A DNA stretch of 64,000 nucleotides from Frigoribacterium sp. SL97 (GCF_026625765.1 NZ_CP113062.1:1984001-2048000), one strand, 5' to 3'. Shown: positions 44,510 to 52,611, numbered from the stretch's first letter. Numbers and translations are program-made. Notes: generated by a model not told the origin, from the sequence alone.

Positions 44510-45164
44510 CGTGGCGGTCCAATCTCTTCTCGAGGGCGTCCTGCCCGAACGACAGGATCAGGCAGATCACCCAGTAGACCAGGGCGGCCTCGAGGTAGAT
44601 CAGCAGGAACTGGTTCGAGACGGTGGCGATCTGCTCGGCCTGACGGAACAACTCGACGACGAGGATGACGCTCGCCAACGAGGTGTCCTTGACCAGGCTG
44701 ATGAAGGTGTTCGACAGCGGGGGCACCGAGACGCGCGCCGCCTGCGGCAGGATGATCCGCCGGAGGGCGAGCCCCCGCGACATGCCGATCGTGTGGGCGG
44801 CCTCCCACTGGCCCTTGGGCACCGAGAGGATGGCCGCGCGGATGACCTCGGCCGCGTACCCACCGACGTTCAAGGAGAACGCGATGATGGCGCTGGGCCA
44901 CGGATCGAGCTTGACGCCGATCGACGGAAGGCCGTAGAAGACGACGAAGAGCTGCACGAGCAGCGGCGTGCCCCGGATGATCGAGATGTAGACCCGGGCG
45001 ATGCCCGCGAGCGCCGCCTTGCCCGACAGGCGCATCAGCGCGATGACGACGGCGATGACCAGCCCGATCGCCATCGATGCGAAGGCGAGCGGGATCGACG
45101 CGACGAGCGCCCCCGACACGATCGGCCAGAGCGACCGCCAGAAGAGGTCGAGGGAGGACTGCAC
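44499..45164 (-). CDS. Amino-acid ABC transporter permease (likely cystine importer)
   Basis: A 221-residue inner-membrane permease with five predicted helices. The family signature is PKGQWEAAHTIGMSRGLALRRIILPQAAR, the EAA-like loop that contacts the ATPase. The helix LVKDTSLASVILVVELFRQA and the C-terminal YLEAALVYWVICLILSFGQ are very close to B. subtilis TcyB-type cystine permeases. The GTG start at 45164 is 3 bases after the binding-protein stop. Confidence 0.92.
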   Translation of the reverse strand: MQSSLDLFWRSLWPIVSGALVASIPLAFASMAIGLVIAVVIALMRLSGKAALAGIARVYISIIRGTPLLVQLFVVFYGLPSIGVKLDPWPSAIIAFSLNVGGYAAEVIRAAILSVPKGQWEAAHTIGMSRGLALRRIILPQAARVSVPPLSNTFISLVKDTSLASVILVVELFRQAEQIATVSNQFLLIYLEAALVYWVICLILSFGQDALEKRLDRHVAR

Positions 45165-45166
45165 GC

Positions 45167-46027
45167 CTACTCGCTGACGTCCTGGCCGAAATACTTCTCG
45201 CTGATGGTCGCCAGCGTGCCGTCGGCCTTGAGCTCGGCGAGGGCGTCGTCGATCGCCGACACGAGGTCGTCGCTGCCCTTCGTGGTGACCAGGGCCGAGC
45301 GCGAGACGTCGTCCGTGGTCGCCGCGATCTTGATGCCGGCGGCCTGGTCGGGGTTGGTCTTGACGTAGTCGAGGAAGGTCAGTTCGTCGTTGACGGTCGC
45401 GTCGATGCGACCCTGCTCGAGGAGCGCGACCGACTGGGCCCAGCCGTCGACGACCTGCACGTCCGCGCCCGCGTCCTTGGCGGTCGTGTAGAAGTTGCTC
45501 GACTGCGACTGGGCCGTCGTCTTGCCCTCGAGGTCGGAGAGCGAGGTGATGTCGGTGTTGTCGGCGGCCGTGATCACGACACCGCGGCTGACCGTGTAGG
45601 GCGTCGAGAAGTCGTACGTGGCCTCACGCTCGTCGGTGATCGAGATCTGGTTGGCCACGAGGTCGAAGCGGCCGGCGGTGAGTCCGGCGAGCAGGGCGTC
45701 GAACTGCGTCTCCTCGAAGGCCGGGGTGACGCCGAGCTTCTCGGCGACGGCCGTGGCGACGTCGACGTCGTAGCCGGTCAGCGCGCCGGCCCCGCCCTCG
45801 TGGTAGGTGAAGGGCTGGTAGGTGCCCTCGGTGCCGATGACGAGCTCGCCGGCCGCCTGGATGTCGGACAGGCTCTTCGCCGCGCTCGTGTCGGCGGTCG
45901 CGCTGCCGGTGGACTGGACGACCCCGTCGGTGGAGGCGGGCGCGCAGGCGGCCAGGGCGACGGCGGCGGCGGCGACGACGCCGACGGAGGCGAGGCGACG
46001 GACGGTGCGGACGGCGGTGATCTTCAC
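45167..46027 (-). CDS. Amino-acid ABC transporter substrate-binding lipoprotein (likely cystine)
   Basis: A 286-residue solute-binding lipoprotein. The start is a GTG at 46027 with AAAGGA upstream. The signal peptide has a lipobox VALAAC near residue 30, so the mature protein is diacylglycerol-anchored to the membrane. The mature domain has GTEGTYQPFTYHEGGAGALTGYDVDVATAVAE, FDLVANQISITDEREATYDFSTPY, and a C-terminal GTLATISEKYFGQDV, resembling FliY/TcyA cystine-binding proteins. First gene of the importer operon. Confidence 0.92.
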   Translation of the reverse strand: MKITAVRTVRRLASVGVVAAAAVALAACAPASTDGVVQSTGSATADTSAAKSLSDIQAAGELVIGTEGTYQPFTYHEGGAGALTGYDVDVATAVAEKLGVTPAFEETQFDALLAGLTAGRFDLVANQISITDEREATYDFSTPYTVSRGVVITAADNTDITSLSDLEGKTTAQSQSSNFYTTAKDAGADVQVVDGWAQSVALLEQGRIDATVNDELTFLDYVKTNPDQAAGIKIAATTDDVSRSALVTTKGSDDLVSAIDDALAELKADGTLATISEKYFGQDVSE

Positions 46028-46175
46028 GAGGGTTCCTTTGCTGCGGCTCGGGGGTCGGACGAGCCTCCCGACACTAACGCCGCGGGGGCGGGCGTGATTC
46101 CCGATGACTCCGCATGACCTTGCGGCCACGGAGGCCGGGCGTCGTCGCACACCCGTCGGCGTCGCCACGCGCCCG

Positions 46176-46922
46176 TCAGCGTCGCGCGATCGCCTCCCCC
46201 ACCGAGGGGGCGCCGTCGAGCCGCACGTGCCGGTGGGCCACGTCGTCGGCCGAGACGGCGACGGTGCTCAGCGACAGCGAATGGAAGAGGCGTCCGTCGA
46301 CCAGGTCGGCCCGCACGAGCGCGTCGTCGTCGTCCGTCGGCAGGGCGCTGCTCTCGCGCAGCAGGTCGAGCCACGGCGTCCAGCTGCCCTCGCCCTCGGC
46401 CCCCGTCGGCAGCGGACCGGTCGGAGGCGCGACGTCACGGAACCGGGGCAGCCAGCGGTCGACGCGCGGCACGGACCGGTCGTCGGGGGCGGCGTGCGTG
46501 AGCAGGTGCACCCCGGCGGCGAGGCGGGCCGTATCGGTGGCGGTGCCGTCCCAGACGGAGTGCACCGCGCCTCCTGCGTCCGCGGTGAGCAGGTTGAAGG
46601 TGCGGGTCGTCTGCGGCCCGTCGGGCAGGACGCCGTCGGCGGCCGCCCGGAGGGGCAGGGCACCGCGGGTGGTCCATCCGCCGGGCGGCGACGCGGGCGC
46701 CTCGTGACGGTTGAGCACGACGCTCGCCCGGCTCGGGCCCCGGGCGGTCGCCAACCAGGCCCCGCCCGCCTCGCGGTCGTGCACCCCGGTCACCCGCTCA
46801 CCGAGGTCGGGCCACCAGGCGCCGGGCTCGTCCCAGGGGCGGTCGGGTGACTCGTCCCGGAGCCCGAGGAAGACGACGGGCCAGGGCGCGTCCGGCTGGA
46901 CGGCGACGACGACGGTGCACAT
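46176..46922 (-). CDS. NRDE (TANGO2-like) family protein
   Basis: A 248-residue protein starting MCTVVVAVQPDAPWPVVFLGLRDE; the near N-terminal cysteine and the Asn-Arg-Asp-Glu-like segment (FLGLRDESPDRPWD) mark the NRDE family, called TANGO2 in eukaryotes and linked there to haem or lipid handling. Later conserved parts are GGAWLATAR, VLNRHEA and GVHLLTHAAPDD. Bacterial function is unknown. AGGACC lies upstream of the ATG. It is divergent from coaBC and contains one copy of the dispersed 11-mer. Confidence 0.85.
   Translation of the reverse strand: MCTVVVAVQPDAPWPVVFLGLRDESPDRPWDEPGAWWPDLGERVTGVHDREAGGAWLATARGPSRASVVLNRHEAPASPPGGWTTRGALPLRAAADGVLPDGPQTTRTFNLLTADAGGAVHSVWDGTATDTARLAAGVHLLTHAAPDDRSVPRVDRWLPRFRDVAPPTGPLPTGAEGEGSWTPWLDLLRESSALPTDDDDALVRADLVDGRLFHSLSLSTVAVSADDVAHRHVRLDGAPSVGEAIARR
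46565..46575 (-). repeat. Dispersed motif AGGAGGCGCGG, copy 8
   Basis: Exact copy inside the NRDE protein gene, in codons for GGAV. Confidence 0.6.
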
Positions 46923-47052
46923 GGGGTCCTCAGGGTGGGGGCTCGTCGGGACGGGTGCCGACGCTCGACCGCGGGATGCGGCATCGTGGTGGGCAACGCT
47001 ACCGACCCGGCACCGGGTCGGCCGACCGACGCATCGATCGACGAGGCCCACC

Positions 47053-48438
47053 GTGACGCACGACCACCCCCGCTCCTCCCCCGCCGACGCCCCGCGTCGC
47101 CTGTCCGTCGTCGTCGGCGTCTCGGGCGGCATCGCGGCGTACAAGGCCGTCGGGGTCGTCCGCGGCCTCGTGCTGCGGGGGCACGACGTCCACGTCGTGC
47201 CGACCGAGGCCGCCCTGCGCTTCGTCGGGGCGCCCACCTGGGAGGCCACGAGCCGCAACCCGGTTCACACGTCCGTCTTCGACGACGTCGCGGAGGTGCG
47301 GCACGTGGCCCTGGGGCAGCGCGCCGACCTGATCGTCGTGGCCCCCGCGACCGCCCACACCCTGGCGAAGATCGCCCACGGCCTGTCCGACGACCTGCTC
47401 GGCACGACGATCCTCGCGAGCACCGCGCCGCTCGTCGTCGCGCCCGCCATGCACACCGAGATGTGGCGGAACCCGGCGACGGTCGCGAACGTCGACCTGC
47501 TGAGGTCGCGCGGGGTGACCGTCGTCGGGCCGGACGACGGGCCGCTGACCGGGGGCGACGTGGGGCCCGGCCGGCTGAGCGAACCCGACGAGATCGTCGC
47601 CGCGGCACTCGCCCTCGTGACCGGCCCGGGCTCCCCCGACGCCCCGCGAGCCGTCGCCCCGGGTGCTCGGGACCAGGAGGCGCGGGTCGGCGACCTGGAC
47701 GGCCTCCGGTTGGTCGTCTCGGCCGGCGGCACCCGTGAGCCCCTGGACCCCGTGCGGTTCGTCGGCAACCGGTCGAGCGGTACGCAGGGGGCGGCGCTCG
47801 CCCTCGGGGCGGCCCGCCGCGGTGCCCACGTCACCGTCGTCGCGGCCGCACTCGACGGAGCCGTGCGGCAGACGCTCGAGACGGAGGGGACGATCGACGT
47901 CGTCGAGGTCGGCACCGCCCTCGAGCTCGACGCCGCGATGGGCGAGCACGCCCCGGCGGCGGACGTCGTGATCATGGCGGCCGCGGTGGCGGACTACCGG
48001 CCGTCGTCGGTGGCCGACGGGAAGATCCGGAAGGACGACTCGGGCGACGAGCTGACCGTCCGTCTCGTCCGGACCCCGGACGTCCTGGCCGGGCTCGTCG
48101 CCCGTCGGGCCGTGGGGCAGGTGGTCGTCGGCTTCGCGGCCGAGACGGCCGCCGACCGGGACGAACTGCTCTCGCTCGGGCGCGCCAAGCAGCGGCGGAA
48201 GGGAGCGGACCTGCTCGTCCTCAACACGGTGGGCTGGACGACCGGCTTCGGCAGCGACGACACGGCCGTCGTCGTGATCGACGCCGACGGTGACGTGGTG
48301 TCCGAGGCCGAGGGGTCGAAGACCGCCGTGGCCGAGACGGTGCTCGACGCCGTGGTGTCCCGTCGGGTCGCGAGTCGGGGGTCGGGTGGCAGCACTCCTC
48401 CCGTGCTCCCCGGCGCGTCGACGGGAGCGGGCGCATGA
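47053..48438 (+). CDS. coaBC: Bifunctional phosphopantothenoylcysteine decarboxylase/synthase CoaBC
   Basis: Makes 4'-phosphopantetheine in coenzyme A synthesis from phosphopantothenate and cysteine. The 461-residue product has the N-terminal flavin-binding CoaC domain (VVGVSGGIAAYKAVGVVRGL, APATAHTLAKIAHGLSDDLL, PAMHTEMW) and the C-terminal CoaB domain (SAGGTREPLDPVRFVGNRSSGTQG, AAAVADYRPSSVADGKIRK, VVGFAAET). It starts at a GTG at 47053 with GAGG 7 bases upstream. Where E. coli has a catalytic Cys in its substrate flap, the sequence reads LTGGDVGPGRL. An unusually long linker (ARDQEARVGDL, with the dispersed 11-mer) joins the two domains. It overlaps the kinase start by 4 bases. In mycobacteria this gene lies between rpoZ and metK; here it is relocated. 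Confidence 0.95.
   Translation: MTHDHPRSSPADAPRRLSVVVGVSGGIAAYKAVGVVRGLVLRGHDVHVVPTEAALRFVGAPTWEATSRNPVHTSVFDDVAEVRHVALGQRADLIVVAPATAHTLAKIAHGLSDDLLGTTILASTAPLVVAPAMHTEMWRNPATVANVDLLRSRGVTVVGPDDGPLTGGDVGPGRLSEPDEIVAAALALVTGPGSPDAPRAVAPGARDQEARVGDLDGLRLVVSAGGTREPLDPVRFVGNRSSGTQGAALALGAARRGAHVTVVAAALDGAVRQTLETEGTIDVVEVGTALELDAAMGEHAPAADVVIMAAAVADYRPSSVADGKIRKDDSGDELTVRLVRTPDVLAGLVARRAVGQVVVGFAAETAADRDELLSLGRAKQRRKGADLLVLNTVGWTTGFGSDDTAVVVIDADGDVVSEAEGSKTAVAETVLDAVVSRRVASRGSGGSTPPVLPGASTGAGA
47675..47685 (+). repeat. Dispersed motif AGGAGGCGCGG, copy 9
   Basis: Exact copy inside coaBC, in the interdomain linker. The flanks (GGGACC before, GGTCG after) are identical to those of one arm of the terminator at 43645–43684. 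Confidence 0.6.
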
Positions 48439-49934
48439 GCCCCCGCGAGCAGGCCGATCCCCGCCTCGGCACGACCGTCGGCGGTCGCTACCGCCTCGAC
48501 GCGATCGTCGGGCGCGGAGGCATGGGGGCCGTCTACCGGGCGAGCGACCTCGAGCTCGGCCGGGTCGTCGCCGTCAAGCTCTTCTCCTCGGACGGGCACG
48601 ACGTCCACGACCTCAGCCGCCAGGTCAGCGAGGTGCGCCTCCTCGCCTCCCTCAACCACCCGGGGCTCGTCACGCTCTACGACGCCCGGGTCGAGGGCGA
48701 CGGCCACGACGACGACGCCTACCTCGTGATGGAGTACGTCGACGGCCCCACCCTGCAGACCGTGCTCGCCGACGGTCCGTTGTCGCACGCCGAGGCCGCG
48801 GCGGTGCTCGGCGACGTCGCGGACGGCCTGGCGGCGGTGCACCGCGCCGGCGTCGTCCACCGGGACGTCAAGCCCGCGAACATCCTGCTCGCCGCGCCGC
48901 ACCACGAAGGCGACCCCCGACGGGCCAAGCTCGCCGACTTCGGCATCGCCTACCTGATCGACTCGACGCGGGTGACGGCCACGGGAACCCTGATGGGCAC
49001 CGCCGCCTTCGTCAGCCCGGAGCAGGCCGAGGGGCGTCCGCCGGCCCCCGCGTCCGACGTCTATTCGCTCGGGTTGGTGCTGGTCGAGGCGCTGACCGGG
49101 CGGCGCGTCTTCACGGGGTCGGTCGTCGAGTCGGTCATGGCCCGTCTCACCCGCGACCCCGAGATCCCGGCCTCGATCGGCTCGGGGTGGGCGGAACTGT
49201 TGACGCGCATGACCGCGCGAGCACCCGACGACCGTCCGGCCGCCGCCGAGGTCGCCCGAGCGGCCCGCACGCTGGCCGTCGAGGGCGCCGGGTCGACCGA
49301 AGCCGTCACGCGCGTCATGGCCGCTCCCGACGTGCCGACGGCTGCCCTGCCCGGAGGCGACGCCCCCACTCGCGTCCTGGCCCGGGACGATGCCCGCACG
49401 CAGGTGTTCGGGGCGGGGGCGGCCTCCCGCGCCGACGCCACGGACCTGGTCGCCGACGTCACGGCGGACGACGGGACCCGGAAGCGTCGGCGTTGGCCCC
49501 TCGTGCTGGCGGCGATCGTCGTCGCCGGGCTGCTGGCGGCGGGCATCGGTTGGGCCGCCACCCGCGACGGTGGGACGGTGGACCCGACGGAGAGCACGAG
49601 TCCGAGCGTCGAGACGGATCCGTCGACGACGCCGTCCGAGTCGTCGGACGTCGACTCGCCGTCACCGTCCGACGACTCCACCGACGACTCACCGGTCGAC
49701 CCGGCTCCCTCGGACGAGGTGAGCCCCACCCAGGAGGCGCCGGTCGAGCCGACGACGCAGCCGACCGTCGACCCCGTGACGCCCCCGACGGTCGACGTCC
49801 CTGGCGTCGACGTCCCCGGAGGGAACAGCGGGCCCGGCAACAGCGGCAACGGCGGCCCGGGCACCAACGGGAACGGGAACGGGAACGGCCGGGGCAACGG
49901 GGTCGGTCTCGGGACGGGGACCGACACCCCCTAG
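48435..49934 (+). CDS. Membrane Ser/Thr protein kinase
   Basis: A 499-residue eukaryotic-type kinase. The kinase domain has the glycine loop GRGGMGAVYRAS near residue 28, VAVKLF with the ATP lysine, the catalytic HRDVKPANILL near residue 145, DFGIAYLID and APE-region SPEQAEGR. One membrane helix (PLVLAAIVVAGLLAAGIGWAA) sits at ~residues 352–372, followed by an extracellular tail: a Thr/Ser/Asp/Pro-rich stretch and then a Gly/Asn repeat (GNGNGNGRGNG). No PASTA repeats are present, unlike PknB. The ATG overlaps coaBC by 4 bases, so the two genes are translationally coupled. The function of the tail is unknown. Confidence 0.93.
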   Translation: MSPREQADPRLGTTVGGRYRLDAIVGRGGMGAVYRASDLELGRVVAVKLFSSDGHDVHDLSRQVSEVRLLASLNHPGLVTLYDARVEGDGHDDDAYLVMEYVDGPTLQTVLADGPLSHAEAAAVLGDVADGLAAVHRAGVVHRDVKPANILLAAPHHEGDPRRAKLADFGIAYLIDSTRVTATGTLMGTAAFVSPEQAEGRPPAPASDVYSLGLVLVEALTGRRVFTGSVVESVMARLTRDPEIPASIGSGWAELLTRMTARAPDDRPAAAEVARAARTLAVEGAGSTEAVTRVMAAPDVPTAALPGGDAPTRVLARDDARTQVFGAGAASRADATDLVADVTADDGTRKRRRWPLVLAAIVVAGLLAAGIGWAATRDGGTVDPTESTSPSVETDPSTTPSESSDVDSPSPSDDSTDDSPVDPAPSDEVSPTQEAPVEPTTQPTVDPVTPPTVDVPGVDVPGGNSGPGNSGNGGPGTNGNGNGNGRGNGVGLGTGTDTP

Positions 49935-50049
49935 GCGGATGCCGCGGGACGTCACGACCCGTCGCTCGCATCGTGAGGTGGGCGACAGGTCGTGGCCTCT
50001 CGGCAGGAGAGGCGGGCCACCCCGTGAGAGAAGAAGCCCGGACATGACG

Positions 50050-50075
50050 AAAGCCCCGGCCGAGGCCGGGGCTTT
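50050..50075 (-). terminator. Terminator after the Gly-Cys-Val tRNA cluster
   Basis: Perfect 9-bp stem (GCCCCGGCC / GGCCGGGGC) flanked by AAA and TTT, with a 2-base central loop. In the minus direction it follows the tRNA-Val gene by 8 bases and is followed by TTTCGTC. It also sits downstream of the kinase gene, so it may be bidirectional. Confidence 0.85.
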
Positions 50076-50082
50076 CTGTGTG

Positions 50083-50154
50083 TGAGCGATACTGGGATCG
50101 AACCAGCGACCTCTTCCGTGTCAGGGAAGCGCGCTACCGCTGCGCCAATCGCTC
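50083..50154 (-). tRNA. tRNA-Val (anticodon GAC)
   Basis: 72-base cloverleaf with a 7-bp acceptor stem (GAGCGAT/ATCGCTC), discriminator A, a GCGC D stem, anticodon loop CTGACAC giving GAC, and a 5-bp T stem around TTCGATC. CCA is not encoded. Last of the three minus-strand tRNAs. Confidence 0.97.
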
Positions 50155-50212
50155 ATGTCTCAACGATCCGAGAATCTTCCCTCGAACCGCACTATTCAAT
50201 TGCAACATAGAG

Positions 50213-50230
50213 TCTAGACCTAGGTCTAGA
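50213..50230. other. 18-bp perfect palindrome in the tRNA-Cys/tRNA-Val spacer
   Basis: TCTAGACCTAGGTCTAGA is its own reverse complement. It contains CTAG three times, a rare tetramer in many bacteria, and lies in an A+T-rich spacer. It could be an operator, an RNA processing hairpin or a scar. Confidence 0.55.
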
Positions 50231-50238
50231 TCGAATGG

Positions 50239-50309
50239 AGGTGGAGACGGGATTTGAACCCGCGTGAACGGCTTTGCAGGCCGGTGCCTCGCCTCTCGGC
50301 CACTCCACC
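50239..50309 (-). tRNA. tRNA-Cys (anticodon GCA)
   Basis: 71-base tRNA with acceptor stem GGTGGAG/CTCCACC, discriminator T, and anticodon loop CTGCAAA giving GCA. CCA is not encoded. Middle gene of the Gly-Cys-Val cluster, whose order is common in actinobacteria. Confidence 0.97.
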
Positions 50310-50375
50310 ATACGAGTAGCCCCCCAGAGGGAGGCCACCAGTCGGTGGACCACCCTCTGGTGAGCATTACACTCG

Positions 50376-50447
50376 AGCGGATGACGAGATTCGAACTCGC
50401 GACCCTCACCTTGGCAAGGTGATGCGCTACCGCTGCGCCACATCCGC
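50376..50447 (-). tRNA. tRNA-Gly (anticodon GCC)
   Basis: 72-base tRNA with acceptor stem GCGGATG/CATCCGC, discriminator T, anticodon loop TTGCCAA giving GCC and T loop TTCGAAT. First of the minus-strand cluster. An A+T-rich stretch upstream with TATTGT is the likely promoter of the cluster. Confidence 0.97.
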
Positions 50448-50621
50448 ATTTCGCTTTGCATTTCTGCGTGCAAAAGAACAATACCCACACCCCGGGGCAG
50501 AAACCAAATCGAGGGAAGTTCGTGTCTTGATCGATCACGGGGCAGCTCACGACGGTGACCTCGACGACCGGCCGAATGGCGTTCGAGCACCGCGATGCAC
50601 TAGCATCGTCGAGTCCCACAC
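50448..50621. other. Divergent tRNA intergenic region
   Basis: 174 bases between tRNA-Gly (minus) and tRNA-Val(CAC) (plus) must hold both promoters. On plus, TAGCAT (50601–50606) lies 15 bases before the mature tRNA-Val end. No open reading frame with support is present. The rest of the 884 bases between the kinase and alpha-glucosidase genes is tRNA genes, spacers and hairpins. Confidence 0.5.
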
Positions 50622-50694
50622 GGGCGATTGGCGCAGTTGGTAGCGCGCTTCCTTCACACGGAAGAGGTCATCGGTTCGAGCCCGGTATCGCCCA
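50622..50694 (+). tRNA. tRNA-Val (anticodon CAC)
   Basis: 73-base tRNA with acceptor stem GGGCGAT/ATCGCCC, discriminator A, anticodon loop TTCACAC giving CAC and T loop TTCGAGC. It is on the opposite strand from the other three tRNAs, 468 bases from the tRNA-Val(GAC) gene. Confidence 0.97.
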
Positions 50695-50705
50695 CGATCA
50701 CCATC

Positions 50706-50733
50706 GAAAGGCCCTGCTCCTGCAGGGCCTTTC
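50706..50733 (+). terminator. Terminator of tRNA-Val(CAC)
   Basis: Perfect 12-bp stem GAAAGGCCCTGC/GCAGGGCCTTTC with a TCCT loop, 12 bases after the tRNA; the descending arm ends in TTTC followed by GTCGTTCC. Confidence 0.85.
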
Positions 50734-50818
50734 GTCGTTCCTGGCCCGCGATCCCCGGCCCGGTGCCGCCGTCGGAGCATCGACGCCGCCCACTGCCGAG
50801 ACGTGGCATCCTCGCCCC

Positions 50819-52513
50819 ATGACCGACTCCCCCACCTCCCGCGCCGCCGCGACCCGCCCCACGCCCGTCCCCGACGCCGACTGGTGGCGGCAGGCCGTGG
50901 TGTACCAGGTGTATCCGCGCAGCTTCGCCGACGCGAACGACGACGGCATCGGTGACCTGGCCGGCGTGACCTCGCGCGTGCCGTACCTGCAGCGGCTCGG
51001 GGTCGACGCCGTCTGGCTGAGCCCCTTCTATCCGTCACCGCTCGCCGACGGCGGGTACGACGTCGCCGACTACCGCGACGTCGACCCCCGCCTCGGCACC
51101 CTCGACGACTTCGACGAGATGGTCGCCGCCCTCCACTCGGCCGGGCTGAGGGTCGTGGTCGACATCGTCCCGAACCACACCTCGAGCGACCACGAGTGGT
51201 TCCGTGAGGCGGTGGCGTCCGAGCCCGGCAGCGCCGCCCGTGGCCGGTACGTGTTCCGGGACGGCCTCGGCGAGGGAGGAGACACTCCCCCGTCGACCTG
51301 GGTCTCGAACTTCGGCGGTGGCGCCTGGACCCGCCTGCAGCGCCCCGACGGCACGCCCGAACAGTGGTACCTGCACCTGTTCGCCCCCGAGCAACCCGAC
51401 CTCGACTGGAGCAACCCCGAGGTCCGCACCGACTTCGAACGCACGCTGCGGTTCTGGTCGGACCGTGGCGTCGACGGATTCCGGGTCGACGTCGCCCACG
51501 GGCTCGCGAAGGACCTCACCGAGCCCCTCCGCGACGCGGCCGAACGTCAGCTCCTGCCGGTCGACGGCAGCGATCCGCTCTACGACCGTGACGAGGTGCA
51601 CACGATCTTCGAGGGGTGGCGCCGGGTCCTCGACGAGTACGACCCGCCCCGGAGCGCCGTGGCCGAGGCCTGGGTGCAGCCCGAGCGGGTGCCGCTCTAC
51701 GCCCGCCCCACCGAGCTCGGCCAGGCCTTCAACTTCGCCCTGACGCGCGCCGACTTCGACGCCGACCAGTACCGGACCATCATCGCGTCGACCCTCGAGC
51801 AGGCGGCCGTCAGCGGGGCGACGAGCACGTGGGTGCTCTCGAACCACGACGTCGTCCGTCACGCCACGCGCTACGGCCTGCCGAAGGGGCAGGACCTCGA
51901 CGCCTTCGTGCTGAGCGACGGTCGCCGACCCACTCTGAACCCCGATGCGGGCCTCCGTCGGGCCCGTGCGGCGACGCTGCTCATGCTCGCCCTCCCGGGT
52001 TCGGCCTACGTCTACCAAGGAGAAGAACTGGGCCTCTTCGAGGTGGCCGACCTGCGTCCCGACGACCTGCAGGACCCGGTCTGGGTCCGCACGGGCCACC
52101 GGCGCAAGGGCCGTGACGGCAGCCGGGTGCCGCTGCCCTGGGACACGAGCGAGCCCGCCCTGGGCTTCGGGGACCACGCCCCGCACCTGCCGCAACCCGA
52201 GTGGTTCGAGGACCTCGCCGTCTCGGTGCAGGACGACGAGGACGAGTCCACGTTGTCGATCTACCGACGCGCCCTCGCCCTCCGCCGCGAGCTGCAGCGC
52301 GGTGAGGCCTTCCTCTGGGCCGACGACACCTCGGAGGACGTCGTGCGCTTCTCCCGCCACGAGGGGTGGCACTCGCTGACGAACTTCGGCGGCGGCCCGG
52401 TCGACCTGCCCACCGGGGCACGCGTCCTGGCCTCCAGCGAGCCGTTGCACGACACGCTCGCCGGCGTCACCGAGGTGCCGGGCGAGACCACGGTCTGGTT
52501 CTCGCTGACCTGA
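50819..52513 (+). CDS. GH13 family alpha-glucosidase
   Basis: A 564-residue glycoside hydrolase that likely releases glucose from maltose, maltooligosaccharides or sucrose-like substrates. It has the GH13 elements: WWRQAVVYQVYPRSFADAN near residue 20, DIVPNHTSSDH (region I), GFRVDVAHG with the nucleophile aspartate (region II), VAEAWV with the acid glutamate (region III) and LSNHDVVRH (region IV). VYQGEELGL and QPDLDWSNPEVR are typical of alpha-glucosidases. No signal peptide, so it is cytosolic. ATG at 50819; no clear ribosome binding site. No sugar transporter or regulator is adjacent. The specific substrate is unknown. Confidence 0.92.
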   Translation: MTDSPTSRAAATRPTPVPDADWWRQAVVYQVYPRSFADANDDGIGDLAGVTSRVPYLQRLGVDAVWLSPFYPSPLADGGYDVADYRDVDPRLGTLDDFDEMVAALHSAGLRVVVDIVPNHTSSDHEWFREAVASEPGSAARGRYVFRDGLGEGGDTPPSTWVSNFGGGAWTRLQRPDGTPEQWYLHLFAPEQPDLDWSNPEVRTDFERTLRFWSDRGVDGFRVDVAHGLAKDLTEPLRDAAERQLLPVDGSDPLYDRDEVHTIFEGWRRVLDEYDPPRSAVAEAWVQPERVPLYARPTELGQAFNFALTRADFDADQYRTIIASTLEQAAVSGATSTWVLSNHDVVRHATRYGLPKGQDLDAFVLSDGRRPTLNPDAGLRRARAATLLMLALPGSAYVYQGEELGLFEVADLRPDDLQDPVWVRTGHRRKGRDGSRVPLPWDTSEPALGFGDHAPHLPQPEWFEDLAVSVQDDEDESTLSIYRRALALRRELQRGEAFLWADDTSEDVVRFSRHEGWHSLTNFGGGPVDLPTGARVLASSEPLHDTLAGVTEVPGETTVWFSLT

Positions 52514-52545
52514 GACCCGGGCCCGGTCCGACCGGGCGACCACCC

Positions 52546-52588
52546 GCAGGAGGCGCGGTGCGACGCGGTCGCGCACCGCGCCTCCTGC
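52546..52588. terminator. Terminator hairpin with perfect 17-bp stem containing the 11-mer twice
   Basis: Perfect arms 52546–52562 and 52572–52588 around a 9-base loop. Each arm contains one copy of AGGAGGCGCGG (52548–52558 and, inverted, 52576–52586). It lies 33 bases after the alpha-glucosidase stop. No long T-run is present. Confidence 0.75.
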
Positions 52589-52611
52589 GTTCTGCCGCGG
52601 TCGGGACGCAG

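Noticed and set aside
49560..49930. Tandem DNA repeat in the kinase tail
   Set aside because: The Gly/Asn and Ser/Asp runs are low-complexity coding sequence, not exact tandem repeats; I see no CRISPR-like spacing anywhere in the window.
50083..50694. Integrative element at the tRNA cluster
   Set aside because: No integrase, direct repeats of tRNA ends or phage genes are seen nearby.
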